NCBI RefSeq assembly: GCF_034702125.1
Contig: NC_085868.1
Location: 21,152,341-21,216,340 of the forward strand
Origin: Engraulis encrasicolus
Taxonomy: Eukaryota > Chordata > Actinopteri > Clupeiformes > Engraulidae
Direction: 5' to 3'
Length of the DNA: 64,000 nt
Part shown: piece after piece, positions 50,518 to 62,473 of the stretch
Position numbering within the stretch: the stretch's first letter is position 1
Layout: the number at the start of each line of letters is the position of its first letter
Notes under the pieces: model-generated
The model's database searches: none
The model's input: only the letters and a program-made list of their open reading frames with translations
Told to the model about the DNA's origin: nothing
Program-made: the position numbers and the translations under genes

Positions 50518-51654
50518 CAGCATTGAGGGTCGTGATAAAAAGATTTGGTTTCTTTTCATTTAGTGGCTGTACAGAGTCTGCCCTTGGCCATGCAATATTA
50601 TTCTGCGTCCGAGATTCCACGCATATATTATACTACTGTAGCAAAACCACACTCTCCCCAAAGACAAACTTCTTCTCCTTGGAAGCCATGAGCTCCTGTG
50701 TTTTTCAATGGAGGAGTCAGGCCTCTTCAGGACCAGTCTCTTTGAAGTGAACCTCTCTGTTGATCTTTTGATGCTTGTCTTGATAAACGGGTTTATTCAT
50801 TGAGATATTTTGGGAGGAATATTTTCCTCAACATTATACATCAATATTTTCAGAGTATTTTGAAATTACACTACTGTTTTATTCTTTTCCCTGAAAAAAT
50901 ATTTTGGTGACTTACTTTGGCATGGCGGTGTTGCTGTGTGTAAGGATCAATTAGGTTACACTGACTGCACACAACAGCTCCTGACTTTACAAAGCAGTTG
51001 TCTTGTTAACCCATTTTGTCCTAAGCCCTTTTTGGGAAAGTGTGCCCTCTGCCTGTTAAATCTTAAATATCTCAACCTCCGAAGCACATACTAACATGAA
51101 ATGAGTTACATTTAAAAGCTAGGACCCACGTTTTGCCTTAGAATGTGTTTATTCAGCTCTAACTTACCAACATTTTTTATAAAACAGCTCAAATCTCAAG
51201 AACCTGAATGCAGCAGCGTATATGTGTCTCCAGGACACAATGGGTTAAGGCATCAGGGCTTTGGTACGGTAAGCAGGGCACCTCATGCCATATGGCTGTC
51301 TCAGAGTGACTGGTACCCAGATGAAAGCTTCAGAATTGTGAGTATTAACTTACCTTGGTTAGGTAGGGCTTAATAGCTTTGGTTGTTACGACCACTGATG
51401 AACAACCTGGATTCATTAGTTATAATCATGTGCCACTTAAGCATGACAAGCCAAATGACCTGTTTTTTACCAGTCCAATTCAACCAGATGATTGCCTGGT
51501 TGACTGATCACTTGCCTGAATTAGACAGGTACAATCAGAACATTTGGAATATGTGGCACTGGGATATAAGTTGAGTTTCAACTTTCTTTTGTTCTTCCTG
51601 ATGTTCTCTTGTTCTGACACAACTTGTACCTCCAAGCTAGCATGTGACATTGGG

Positions 51655-51890
51655 CACGGGGGCAGCTGTGGCCCAGTGGTTAAAGACCCATCAGAGGGTT
51701 TACATCAGAGGGTTGTTGGTTTGAATCCCACCCTTCCACTCCCTACACCTCTATCCATGGCTGAAGTGCTCTTGAGCAAGGCACCTAACCCCCATACTGC
51801 TCCAGGGACTGTAGCCAATACCCTATAACTAACTCGCTTTGGATAAAAAGCATCAGCAAAGTGTAATGTAATGTAATGTAATGATGTCAT
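51655..51890 (+). repeat. tRNA-derived SINE
   Basis: GGCAGCTGTGGCCCAGTGGT head, GGTTTGAATCCCACCCTTCC B-box region, CTCTTGAGCAAGGCACCTAA body, a GCTTTGGATAAAAAGC tail and (TAATG)n. This is the layout of a common teleost tRNA-SINE. A tail fragment of the same kind is near 26400-26440. Confidence 0.8.
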
Positions 51891-52439
51891 TGAACCGAAT
51901 GGTACCAGCTAGCAGCTAATGGTCCCATTTATTTCCCATGCTAGCTTGGAACAAGAAGTGATGTCATACGGATCAGAACGGCTAGAGAACAGAAGGCTAA
52001 AGGACTGTTCCTTTAACATAGCCTAAAACGCCTCGTCTGGATATTCAGTCACATCAAATGCTCACTTTAACGTTTGTTCAGCGTGGCCTCCACCACCATA
52101 CCGCTCGTCATTCAGTTTCAGACTGTTGATGGTGTTTCTATGCAAAACCCACCAAACACTGAGCTGAGCTACTGCACTGTAAGTATACCCAAGGCAGATA
52201 GGGAGAGAAAGAAGTGGTATTTGGCAAGCAGATCTGTACGCAAAATGGCAGAAACGCATGGCTTCCTCAGAGCCAGTTTTTTTTTTTTTTGGTCATCTAT
52301 TTTTACCAAGGCTGGCTTGCTCTAGTGCTGGATGGCTGGCTGGCTTGTAAAGCAGTCAGAGCACAACAAACACCCATGTCTGACTGTCTTGTCTGTCGGT
52401 CTGCTTGATCTGCAAGAGCGTTGGTTGTGATGTAACGCA

Positions 52440-53180
52440 TCATCGCTGTAGCATAAGGCGTTGCTGGGGCTGAGCGGCGAGGAAGAGGAAGAGGATGAGG
52501 ATGAGAGCGGAGGAGCTGAGGGGGATCTTGGCTGGGTGAGGTGAGGGAGAGTCAAGCCAGCGTGGTGGTGAGTAGTGGACACACCATCCATCCGTCTCTG
52601 CTGCTGTCCCCATTGGACGGGCACGGCCCCAAGAAGCTCAGGAGCCTGCGTCTCACCTCCTACCCACCCCCCCCCCTTCCCCCGACCTGTTAAATCATGT
52701 CCCACAACCCCCAGCGGCCAGGGAGCCAGAGTCGAGCGTCGGACAGCGCCACCAATCATCCCGCAGTTCCCATGGCAACCAAGCTCGGCAACCAGCAGCC
52801 GTCGCTACATCATATGTGGCGGTCCGCGCTGCCTGAGCCCTCACTGACAGCAGAGAGAGAGAGAGAGAGAGGAAGAGGAAGAGGAGCGATGAGTGGAGGA
52901 GAGATGGACAGGGATGGAAAGAGAAGAGTGAGGAGCAGCTGAAGAGAGTAAGACAGAAAGGAGGAGGTGGAGAAAAAGAGAACTACGAGAGAGGGAATGA
53001 GAGTCAAGAGCGGAGAGGGAGCAATAAGGGTAAAGAAGAAGAGGAGGAGGAGGGAGAGAGAGGGAGGGAGGAGGAGGAGAGCGAGGGAGGGAGGGAGGGA
53101 GGGAGGGAAGAAAGGCAAAAAAGACAGGAGCAGTGAGGGGGAGAGGTGTGAAAAGGACAAGGAGGCTCACTGCTCTCTAG
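52440..53180. other. GC-rich block followed by purine-rich (GGAGA)n tract
   Basis: 52560-52850 is unusually rich in CG dinucleotides for intronic DNA of this window and holds an open frame from an ATG at 52697 (MSHNPQRPGSQSRASDSATN...). From 52850 to 53120 the + strand is almost only A and G. I do not recognise the peptide. It could be an alternative exon or a regulatory island. Confidence 0.4.
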
Positions 53181-53339
53181 TAATGCTGCAGCTCCTGGAA
53201 ATGTTGGCCATTACCACACACACACACACACTTGGGTGGTAGCATGTACTGTATCTTTACAGTAGAATCAATTCAGTGCCATCAGCTTCCTATATGATGG
53301 CTCAGACACAAATCAGGCATTATATTTGGAGTGCCATGT

Positions 53340-53590
53340 TGTAATAGCCTGATTATCAGTGACTTTCAAATCTCTTCGAGACTTGGTCTGACCAAGAGCA
53401 TAACAATTAATGTTTCCCAAAGGGCATGGTTGACTCGCCTCCCTAGGCTTGCTACTGGTTGACTGGTGTCCAACAAAGTGGGTGGAGTTCCCGTTTTTTC
53501 GGGAGATCAGAAACAATATTTACATTGCTCTTGGCCTGACCTGACAGAAGGTGTTGCGTCACGAGGGTGTGGCCTGGCTAATGTTGTAAG
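53340..53590. repeat. interspersed repeat shared with 42840-43260
   Basis: GAGACTTGGTCTGACCAAGA, TTTCCCAAAGGGCATGGTTG and GGTGTTGCGTCAC match the other copy. Confidence 0.55.
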
Positions 53591-53819
53591 TGGGTTACAA
53601 ACAATATCAGACCCTTCACACTGTCAGGGGGCAGTAGTCTTTTCATCCTCACAGAAGCCTATAGTATGATTCTTTACTATGCCAGCCAATCTCGCACTGA
53701 AGTCACCAATAGTGACATCACGTTATACCATTTGTCAGTTGAGGGGAACTAATTAACAAGTCCCTTATAACTTTTTGATGTCGTACGTCATGCATCACAG
53801 AGTCATACATCACATTGGA

Positions 53820-53995
53820 ACAGTGGTAGAGGCGCCTGATCGGAAACCAGAAAGTTGCAGGTTCAAGCCTCGCTCCATCTGACCCCCATCGATGTGTCCT
53901 TGAGCATGATACTTAGCCCCAGGGTTGCTCCTGCTGGCAGGGGTCTACCCTGCGTGGAAGCCACAGCCACCAGTGTATGACTGGGTGAATATGAG
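53820..53995 (+). repeat. tRNA-derived SINE
   Basis: ACAGTGGTAGAGGCGCCTGA, GTTGCAGGTTCAAGCCTCGC (B-box type) and CTTGAGCATGATACTTAGCC match the 51655 family; the tail is missing. Confidence 0.7.
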
Positions 53996-54003
53996 GCATG
54001 CAT

Positions 54004-54251
54004 GTATCTTCTCTTTTCCTCTCCTATCCTATCCCTTTTCTTTTCCACTGCTCTCCTCTCCTCTCCTCTGCTCTGCTCTCCTCTCCTCTCCTATCCCCTC
54101 CTATCCCTTCTCTCCTCTCCTTTCCTCTCCTCTCCTCTCCCTTCTCTTCTCCACTCTCCTCTCCTATCCCTTCTCTTCTCCTCTGCTCTCCTTTCCTCTC
54201 CTCTAGCCTCTCCTCTCTCCTCTCCTCTTCTCTGCTCTCCTCTCCTCTGTA
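54004..54251. repeat. polypyrimidine (CTCTC/CCTAT)n tract
   Basis: About 250 bp of nearly pure C and T on the + strand made of CTCTCCTCTC and CTATCCCTTC units. Confidence 0.93.
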
Positions 54252-54628
54252 TCACCTCTGCAGTGATGTGCCATTCACCCTGCCTGTAGCATGAGAGTGC
54301 CTTGATGTCTATCCAGCACCCCGTCATTGTTATTGCTCCATGTGAAACTTGTTTGTTTGTTTACTTGTTTGTATTGTGTGTATTGGCTAAACTTCAGTCG
54401 AACCAGGTCTCCAGAGAAAGATCTCTGGTGATTTGTAAACGTTGTTTGGACGTTTGGGCATTTGTTTTGTTCTGAGCGTGACACGATCCCCGTGTTGTGC
54501 TTGCACAACTTTGCAGTTGTGGTCAGAATCTGACTAGCATTGTTGGCTACCTAAAAAGGCCCTTGCGAAAAACCATGCACAACATGCTAACGGCTGCTAA
54601 AGGTCTTGGCACTGCTAGCTAGCCCATA

Positions 54629-56265
54629 CAGTTAGGGCCATAAATATTCGGACATCTGCACAATTTTCATCTTTTTGGTGTTGTACACCATCCCAATGGA
54701 TTTGAAATGTACATTAACAGCAGACTTTCAGCTTCAATATGAGGGTGTTTGCGTCCAAATCGAGTGAACTGTGAAGGTATTATGACATTTTCTATCAGTG
54801 CCACCCCATTTTTAAGGGACCAAAAGTAATTGGACAGTCTAGTATTTATATATCAAATTTCATTTTTTAATTATTTGATTGCAAATACTTTCCAGTCAAC
54901 TACAGCCTGTAATTTGCAATCCATAGACATCAATAGATACTGGGTTTTATCCCTGGTGATGCTATGGTGAGCTCTCTATTGCAACAGTCTCAGTTCCTGT
55001 TTATTCTTAGGGTATTTTCCCTTCAGTTTTGCCTCCAGCAAGTGAAATGGTTGCTCAACCGTACTCAGGTGAGGTGACTGACTGGGCCATTGAATAATAT
55101 TCTACTTTTTTGGGGTAGAAATGGCTTAGTGGCTTTCAGATGAAGCTTTGGTCATTGTCCATCTGCACTGCAAAGCATTGTCCAATGAGTTCAGAACCAT
55201 TAGGTTTAATATGACATGATAATATAGCCTGAAAATCTTCAGAATTCATCCTGTGGCTTTTGTCGGTAGTCCTCATCATCAATAAATACAAGGGGATAAT
55301 CGTATTGACAGATATGCATGCCCACACCATGACACTACCACCACCATGATTCACTGATTGGGTGGTATGCTTTGAATCATGAGCAGTTCCTTCCCTTCTC
55401 TATACTCCTTTCTTCCCATTACCCTTGTACAAGATGACTTATGTCTCCTCTATCCATAGGATGTAGCTCAATACATATACAGTCTTTTTAAGACATTGTT
55501 TGGCAAAGCCAAATCTGGTATTGCTATTTCTGATGCAATCAATAATTTACATCTTTTAGTGAACCCTCTGTATTTCCTATGGTGAAGTGTTCCTCAATGT
55601 TCTTGATCTTTTTCTTGATTGTTGCCATGGACATGTATCCACCATTCACCAGGACACTGCTCCACATCTGGCAAACTGTTGGGTTTTTGTTCACCAGATA
55701 CAGAATATTGTCTGTCATCCACAGCATTTGTCTTCCATGTCTGCCAGGTAATTTGGGTGTTACTCTGGTATTTCTTGTTTCCAACATACTGAACTCTTGA
55801 ATTAATCATATTCAATGTTTCCCCATCTCTCAAATGGGTTTATTTAGATTTTTATCAACCTTATGATGGCTTGCATCACTGATGGTGACAGGTGGACTTT
55901 GGATCTCATGGACATTCCGTAAAAATATATAAAAATGCAAATGAAACATTTCAAAGGAACTTTAAGATCTTTTGTTGACATCTTGGTGATGGTGTAGTAA
56001 GGGAATAACACACATCTGACTGGAGAATAGCTGAGAAGCCTACTGTCCAATTACTTTTGATCCCTTGAAAAGTGGGCAACACAAACAAAAAACGTTGCCA
56101 TTCATTCCTGTAAATGCGATATGGATGTTAACACCCTCACATTAACGCTAAGAGTCTGCAGTTAATGCACATCTTGTTTGTTTTATTTAAAATCCATTGT
56201 GGTGGGGTATAGGGTGGAAAAGGGTGATAATTCTGTTGCTGTCCAAATATTTCTGGCCCTAACTG
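54629..56265 (-). mobile_element. Tc1/mariner element, decayed transposase
   Basis: TIRs CAGTTAGGGCCATAAATATT (left) and, inverted, CAGTTAGGGCCAGAAATATT (right), flanked by TA on both sides (54627-54628, 56266-56267). The - strand keeps pieces of a Tc1-type transposase: PGRHGRQMLWMTDNILYLVN near 55700 and NHGGGSVMVWACIS near 55350, as in the HGGGSVMVWGCFS motif of the DDE domain. Stops and frame shifts separate them, so it is dead. 1637 bp long. Confidence 0.88.
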
Positions 56266-56679
56266 TATGCTACTTCATAATGGCACAGCATCACATGCTA
56301 CTTTTTCCTGAATATTTTGCTAGGTGTTTTGTGGAAAACCTCTCACACATGCTTGCTGTGCTCTAGTTTTGAACTCCCAACAGCTCTGCATCACCAACAT
56401 AAATCATTATTATTTGTATATTTTGTTGTCATAAGTGCAGTATTATACTCAATCCATCTGCATGATTCAACACCGGGCCAGAAATGTGTTTATTGCCGAG
56501 CAGCAAACACTCCGCAGGGCAGGCACATCTCCAGTTCCACATCCTTCTTAGAATATCCTAGAAGAGTAATCCATTAGGGTTGATCTTTTGCCTAGAAATT
56601 TGTTCCGCTGTCCTATTTCCCCACCATAAATCATGATGATAAGTGTCATAATATTATATAATAATAATTCTAGCTATAG

Positions 56680-56913
56680 CTGTGTTTCTCAACCTTTTTT
56701 GAATAAACGCATGCCCTGGACCTCATCATAAGCCTCCCAATGCCCACTTGACCTCATCATATGCCTGCCAACGGCCCCCTTTAGTATATAAAAAAATGGA
56801 CTAATGGCATTGGCCCCCGATGGCAACTAGGCACCATCCCCCCCTCCGCTGTATCTTTCTCAACCCTCCCCAACTTCCCCTGGGGGCTGTAGAGCCCCCG
56901 TTGAGAAGCACTA
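56680..56913. mobile_element. non-autonomous hAT element (CTGTGTTTCTCAACC type)
   Basis: CTGTGTTTCTCAACC at the left and GTTGAGAAGCACTA at the right; flanks AGCTATAG and ATCTATAT agree at 6 of 8. Related to 9698-10054. Confidence 0.6.
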
Positions 56914-57304
56914 ATCTATATAATGAAATGGGGGAGACTGAAATCTCATGTTTGTCACTTGGCGCATTCTCTCTTCGTGCTACTGACAAACGGGAAGCGT
57001 TTCTCATCCCTCGCTGCAATTGTTTGAAGCCATTGCAGTGCTGTTGAGCATTTCATTGGCAACTGAGCTCACCCATCCCCGTCAGACGTCTGTAAAGATT
57101 GCCTGATTTCTGCTGAGTCAGGCTTTAGTATTCTCCCTCTGCTGTCTGACTGACGTTACCACCTTTTTTTTGTTGCTATTGCTCTTGCTATTGCCGAGTC
57201 ATCATCTACTGTATGTGGCGGGCGGACTGCGTATTGTGAAGAAGCTGCTACCCTGCAGATTAATTAAGGAAAATCGTTAGTCGATTCTCACTTCTTAGTC
57301 TTTT

Positions 57305-57455
57305 TTTTGCTTTTATTTCGATAAGATATGACAGTGAAGCAATGACTGGAAGCGAAAGGGGAGAGAGAGATTGGGAAGGCCTTGCAAAGGACCCGGGCCA
57401 GAATCGAACCCAGGTAGCTGACGAGTGCCCTGCTGTTAGCGTGGTGTCACTTGTT
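57305..57455 (-). repeat. tRNA-derived SINE (reverse)
   Basis: On the - strand: GGGCACTCGTCAGCTACCTG, GGTTCGATTCTGGCCCGGGT (B box), CTCTCTCTCCCC and an AAATAAAAGCAAAAAAAAG tail. Same family as 28072 and 37985. Confidence 0.6.
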
Positions 57456-57744
57456 AGTCCTTAATTTCACATGAAATCAGACACTTCGTGGCTCAACCAA
57501 CAGATTTTAATTTCATTTAGTGTGCCTTTTTAGTGGCAAGGTTAGAACCTCAGAACTTGTGAGAATCTGGTATCAGTGTTGAGGAGGAAACAGACTAAGA
57601 AAGTCGTAATTAATACGGTGGGACATTATGCGTTTATCCATGAATAGGTCAGTAAAATCATCTCTGTACGACTTAATTTTAATGTTGTTTGAAAGCTCTT
57701 CTCTGGCTCTATACTCTAATGTTGTAAAGTCATACACATGGCTT

Positions 57745-58740
57745 TTTTTCATTTATCCTTTATTTAGCCAGGATTGTCCCATTGAGACTTAGGGATGCAC
57801 CGATACCGATACTGGCATCGATACTGCTCATTATACTCATCAAGCACTTGTCGATACCAGGAACGATACTGCCATTACACAAAACAATGCAAAATCTTGT
57901 CAATCTGTGGACTTGAAAGCAGCATGGAAAAAAGTGCCACCTCATACATTTACTAACATTTAAATCTACATGGAAATGGACAATAAAAATATCACAGGTG
58001 GAGAAAAACAAGGTCATGCATTTATTTTCCTTGTATTTTGGTGGTAAAAGGTATCGTATCGGTACTCGGTTTCGGCAAGTACAAACATTAATGTACTCGT
58101 ACTTGTATCGGTTTTCAAAAAAGTGGTATCGGTGCATTCCTATTGAGACTAGCGTTTCTTCTGCCAGGGAGTCCTGGTCAAAATGGCAGCAAACATATAG
58201 TTACAGACACAGACAAACACATAGACAAAAAGGAAAATAAATGTACAGAAAACACATTAAGAAGAATAAGTTTACATAAAACGTATTATGAGATAAAAAG
58301 TAGCCTATGTGCTGCATAGTCAGAAACAATGACACTGCTCTGTGTATACTGTATTCATTTCCCTCTTAAAAGTGTCTAATGAGGGCAGAGAGTCCATACA
58401 TAATATCTTCTGCAACTCATTCCATAGGTATGGGGCATAAAAAGAAAAGCCTGTTTTCCCTATTTCAGTGCGAGGAGTACAAGACTGTAATACTAACTTG
58501 TGTGAGGAACGTGTGCCATAAGATGAAGTACAAAAAATTACAGATATAATAGGGAAGTTTGCCCAACAGTGCCTTTGCAATAAAAAGTAACATAACGTAT
58601 GCAATTTACGTCTTAAATACAAGGATGGCCATTGGACTACAGATCACAATGGTGGGTTCCTGAGGGGGCACCTGTTACAAATCGCAATGCAGAATGATAA
58701 ACTGCATCCAGCTTCTTGAGGAGACATAAGGGTGCATGCA
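57745..58740 (-). mobile_element. L2-like LINE 3' fragment with reverse-transcriptase C-terminus
   Basis: On the - strand 58622-58320 encodes LVLQSCTPRTEIGKTGFSFY then APYLWNELQKILCMDSLPSL, the C-terminal motif of L2/CR1-group LINE ORF2 proteins. The 3' UTR continues to the CTAAATAAAGGATAAA end near 57745 and is interrupted by the hAT MITE at 57790-58142. Confidence 0.7.
57790..58142. mobile_element. non-autonomous hAT element with 8-bp TSD
   Basis: TAGGGATGCACCGATACC and GGTATCGGTGCATTCCTA form the ends; perfect flanks TTGAGACT (57782-57789 and 58143-58150). It is inserted in the L2-like LINE 3' UTR. Related at the ends to 43497-43894. Confidence 0.87.
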
Positions 58741-59159
58741 TATAAATTGTATCCTCATTTAATCTTTATTTGTCTCCATATTAATTGTTTATTTTATTGA
58801 TTTAAGGAAATTAATTTCCTCTCTCTATTGAAGAGGTGGCATCTTGTTTAAGGCACTTGGTTGTTGTGTGCTTTCCTAATATGGTGGGATTCCAGGGTGC
58901 CTTGTGCTCTGTGTACCGGTGGCCGTCCCTAGATTAAGCTATTGTCACAGATGCGTTGACAAAAGCAGGCTGGTGATTGGTGGGAGTGGGCCCTGGCAGT
59001 GTTTGTCTATCCTTTCATTCGGAGAGAAAAGGCTCTCGCTAAGCCATCTGGAGGACTCCGGGGGCCAAAGTGCACCGGAGCGCCCTCTGTCTTTCGCACG
59101 CGGGCGCTGCATGGAGGGCCCACAGCCAGTGACAGTTTCTCTTGTGTTTCTCTGATATT

Positions 59160-59332
59160 CAGGGCCCTAAATTAACTTTTTGGCAAAATGGCAAGTAGAT
59201 GTTAATCTTACTAGCCAAACATACACTCACTACTGGATCAACGTGGGTGGCTAGTAATGTGGTCTTTTGTACCAGCCAAACTGAAATTTCACCAGCATTT
59301 GGTCAGTTGTCTGGTGTTAATTTAGAGCCCTG
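59160..59332. mobile_element. MITE with CAGGGCCCTAAATTAAC ends
   Basis: CAGGGCCCTAAATTAAC at the left and GTTAATTTAGAGCCCTG at the right. Fragments of the family are at 11110 and 24150. A second right end follows directly at about 59338-59372. Confidence 0.7.
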
Positions 59333-59748
59333 TATCCTTCTCTTTGGCTGGTGTTAACTTAGAGCCCTGTGTCCTTATATAATATAAAAGCACACCATTG
59401 TGTTTTGTTTTTTTGGGTATTAGTCTTTGTTTTACGGTAATTTGTGAACATATTTTATTGGCCGTTTCGATGACCTTATCCCCTTACAGAACTACCAGAT
59501 GCAAATGTGTAACATGAATGCAATGTAACTTATGTATAACAACTGGGTATGCAATTTACAGCCCTGTAGTCCATTGTATGCAAAATATCTACTTACTTCA
59601 CTTTGCATGAAATCCACTGAGCTGTAGTGTATGTAGAATATGTTTTGTGTACATGTAATAACCTAAGGCCTTTTCCTTTGCTGTGTGCGCGTCTGTGTGT
59701 GCCTGTGCGTGTGTGCCTGTGCGTGCGTGCGTGCGCGTGTTATTCCAG

Positions 59749-60041
59749 GTGATGGGTCCTCGATGAACTGCATGCCCAACCCCCAGATGGTAGGGGCCAT
59801 GCAGGGCCACGTAAACGCCTCCTCCGGCCACATGTACCACCAGAGCCAGCAGGGCTCTCTCCAGCAGCAGCAGCAGCACGCCCAGCAGCAGGCTCTCCAC
59901 CCGGGCCTGCAGCAGGGCATGCATGGCCCCCCAGGGCAGTCCTTCCAGGCCCAGCAGCAGCAGCATGCCTACCAGGAAAACCTCTACATGGACGCCGGCT
60001 CCTCGAGCAACTCCATGGCCTGCCTCTACCAGAACTATCAG
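59749..60041 (+). CDS. mbd5: mbd5 coding exon 5
   Basis: Acceptor TATTCCAG (AG 59747-59748) after a TG/CG-rich stretch, donor GTGAGC from 60042. Completes a Gly codon and encodes DGSSMNCMPNPQMVGAMQGH, several Gln-rich stretches, and SSSNSMACLYQNYQ. The last part matches human NNNPMACLFQNFQ. Residues 1148-1245. Confidence 0.93.
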
Positions 60042-60331
60042 GTGAGCTGCAGTTGTGAGGTTGGTTTCCTGGGGCAGGGTAGGTTAGGTTACTTTTATTA
60101 TTCTCCACCAGAGAGAAATTTGTCTCGGAGACAGGGTGGTTGCAAGACCTACAAAAACGCAGATGAAGGTACTGGGGGAAAGGAAATACAAGAATAGACA
60201 AGACAAGACAAAGGATCAGAAACATTGGATGTCCTAACCCACTGACCCTGCCCCATCAACTCCATACTATCCCTACCTCAGCAATTGCACACCATTGCAG
60301 TAGCGCTTTCTTTTTTACGGTATTGCAATTA

Positions 60332-62101
60332 CAGGGTTCCCACACGTCCTGGAAAACCTGGAAAACCTGGAAATTTAGAGATGTGTTTTCAAGTCCTTGA
60401 AAGTCCTGGAAATTCACCAAATGTCCTGGAAAAAAATATTTGTCCTGGATTTTTTTTCCTTCAACTTTTTCCCGATTTTGTTTGTGGTAGCCTATAATTT
60501 TTACTCTTCTCCGAGTCTAGACATGACAATTCATTTTATATCCACCTATTGAATACATTGCCGTCTTTGATTGCACTTATACACAGTAATATTCTTTGAC
60601 TCGGTGTTGCCAAAAGTCGTTAGAAGTCGCTAGTTGGCTTGCTGAAAAGTCGCTAGCTGATATCATGGCGTTATATATCTCTCGAAAACCTGCTTATGGT
60701 CATAATAGGCCTACAAATAAGCAGTGCTAGCACTTCCTTATAAAAAATTGTACTGCTAACTTTTTTGGAGATCAGAGCTTTCAGTCTCACTAGCCACTTT
60801 GAAAGCTAGTTTGATCTTTGGTGTGACAAATCACAGTAGTCGCATAAATTGTTTGTATGCAAGAATATTCCAGAAGAAAAGAAACTGGCAACAAAACTGG
60901 CTTGCAGAAAGACAGAAACCACTGGCCACAATGGGTTGGTGAGCAAAAAAAGTCAAAGTCAAGTCTTGTGGAGAATGCATTTAAATCCAAGTACACTATT
61001 TTTTGTGATAAGAGAGAGACTATCAAGGTATTATTTTCTGAGATAATGTGACATTAATGTGAGTTTACATTGCACTTTCATTTAATTCCGAATAAACGTT
61101 TTGTGGATCAGAAAGCATTTCAATTGAACAGAGGCTGTACGTGCTGGGCTTGTAAAATTTGACATAGGGGTGTGGTCGCCAAGCTCCAGCAGATTCCTAC
61201 TAGCGGGACAGCTGGTGATCTTCAACCGCAACCCAGGTCAATACCTTTGGACAAAGAACATAGAATGGATAAGAATGCTTATTCGCAGGAAATTGCATTG
61301 GCCACGGTGTAGTACGGGGGCGTAGCCCGGGGACACCATGCGCAGTGGATGCAAGGCCATGATCGATACAAATTGTGACACTGGAAACTCCGCAATTTGA
61401 ATTGCATTGTGGGTGCGAGGAGCTGCTGCTAGTTCCGGCCCGGTCAAAATAGGATGTCCTGTCGTCAATGTTCAGTTTGTGGTTAAATTACAGCTGTCAT
61501 TCAGCCTTAATTACAGCTGACACAAATTCACTATGTCCTATGACCTGTTCCACACTCCAGCCCTGGCGGTAGTGGCTTTGCATTTTACCTTGCCGCCAGT
61601 ACAGTACTAAGCAAATAACGTACATTAGATAAGAAGTATCACTCAATGGAAAATGCATTGGTTAGGTGTAGTCCGAGGACATTGCTTAAAGACACTGTGC
61701 TCATGGTCAGTGGTCATAATGGATAAAATCTGAACTCTGTAACTTCACAAAATTGGTCAAGAGAGGAGATCCAGTTGTCAGTGTTTAATGTAATCCCTCC
61801 TATCACTAGTCTCCTTAGTACTAACTGCAGAAGAAGAAAGTGACTCCCCTTGCGGCCATGCCATACTATGCTCTTATGACGTCTTTGGACGTACCCTCTT
61901 CCCTAACACACTGTACTCATTCATTACAACTCATTTCAACCTTAAAGTCACATTGTCTCTAAAATGCATTGTGTGTCGCTGTGTATGTCCAAATTGTGGG
62001 TCCGACGGATGAAATACCCGTCCTGAATAATCAAAAAATAGTCCTGGAAATGTCCTGGAAATATCCTGGAAAATGATTTTTGAAAAAGAGTGGGAACCCT
62101 G
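60332..62101. mobile_element. 1.8-kb TIR element (copy B), intact ends
   Basis: CAGGGTTCCCAC at the left, GTGGGAACCCTG at the right, with 5-bp flanks AATTA (60327-60331 and 62102-62106). Opposite orientation to copy A (12214-19811) and uninterrupted. It contains an 'empty' GTCCAAAG site where copy A carries the 5.8-kb insertion. A short open stretch (MTTGHPILTGPELAAAPRTH...) is shared by both copies but is not a recognisable transposase. Lies in the intron between mbd5 exons 5 and 6. Confidence 0.9.
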
Positions 62102-62473
62102 AATTACTATGTATTTTCCGCGTAACATCAGGGTTACCCAGAGAAGGTACCTGTTAGATAGCATCTAATTTTTTTTTAACCTTTTGTTACCCAGAAAATT
62201 GTTTCATAGTAATTCTTACGATACATGTATTACTTAGTATTTCCTTTGTAATTACCCCCTTTTTAACCCATTCTATACCATGTAACTTCTCTGCTACCCT
62301 GTTGTTACCCAGAAAATGGACGTTTTATTCTTGTGTATTACATAGTATTTACCTTATAATTATGCCCTTTATTACTGTGTCGTTACCCAGAAAGTACATA
62401 GTAATTGGCGTATCGTCATGGAGGCTGTGATGATTTGCACCCCTACAATGAACCTTCTGTCTTTTCCCAACAG

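Noticed and set aside
52074..52200. Possible extra mbd5 exon ending ACT|GTAAGTATA
   Set aside because: The donor is good, but the translated piece (VIQFQTVDGVSMQNPPNTEL) resembles no MBD5 segment I recall and there is no clear acceptor; flanking exon phases already fit without it.
54629..56265. Active Tc1 transposon
   Set aside because: The transposase is split by stops and frame changes; only motif fragments remain.
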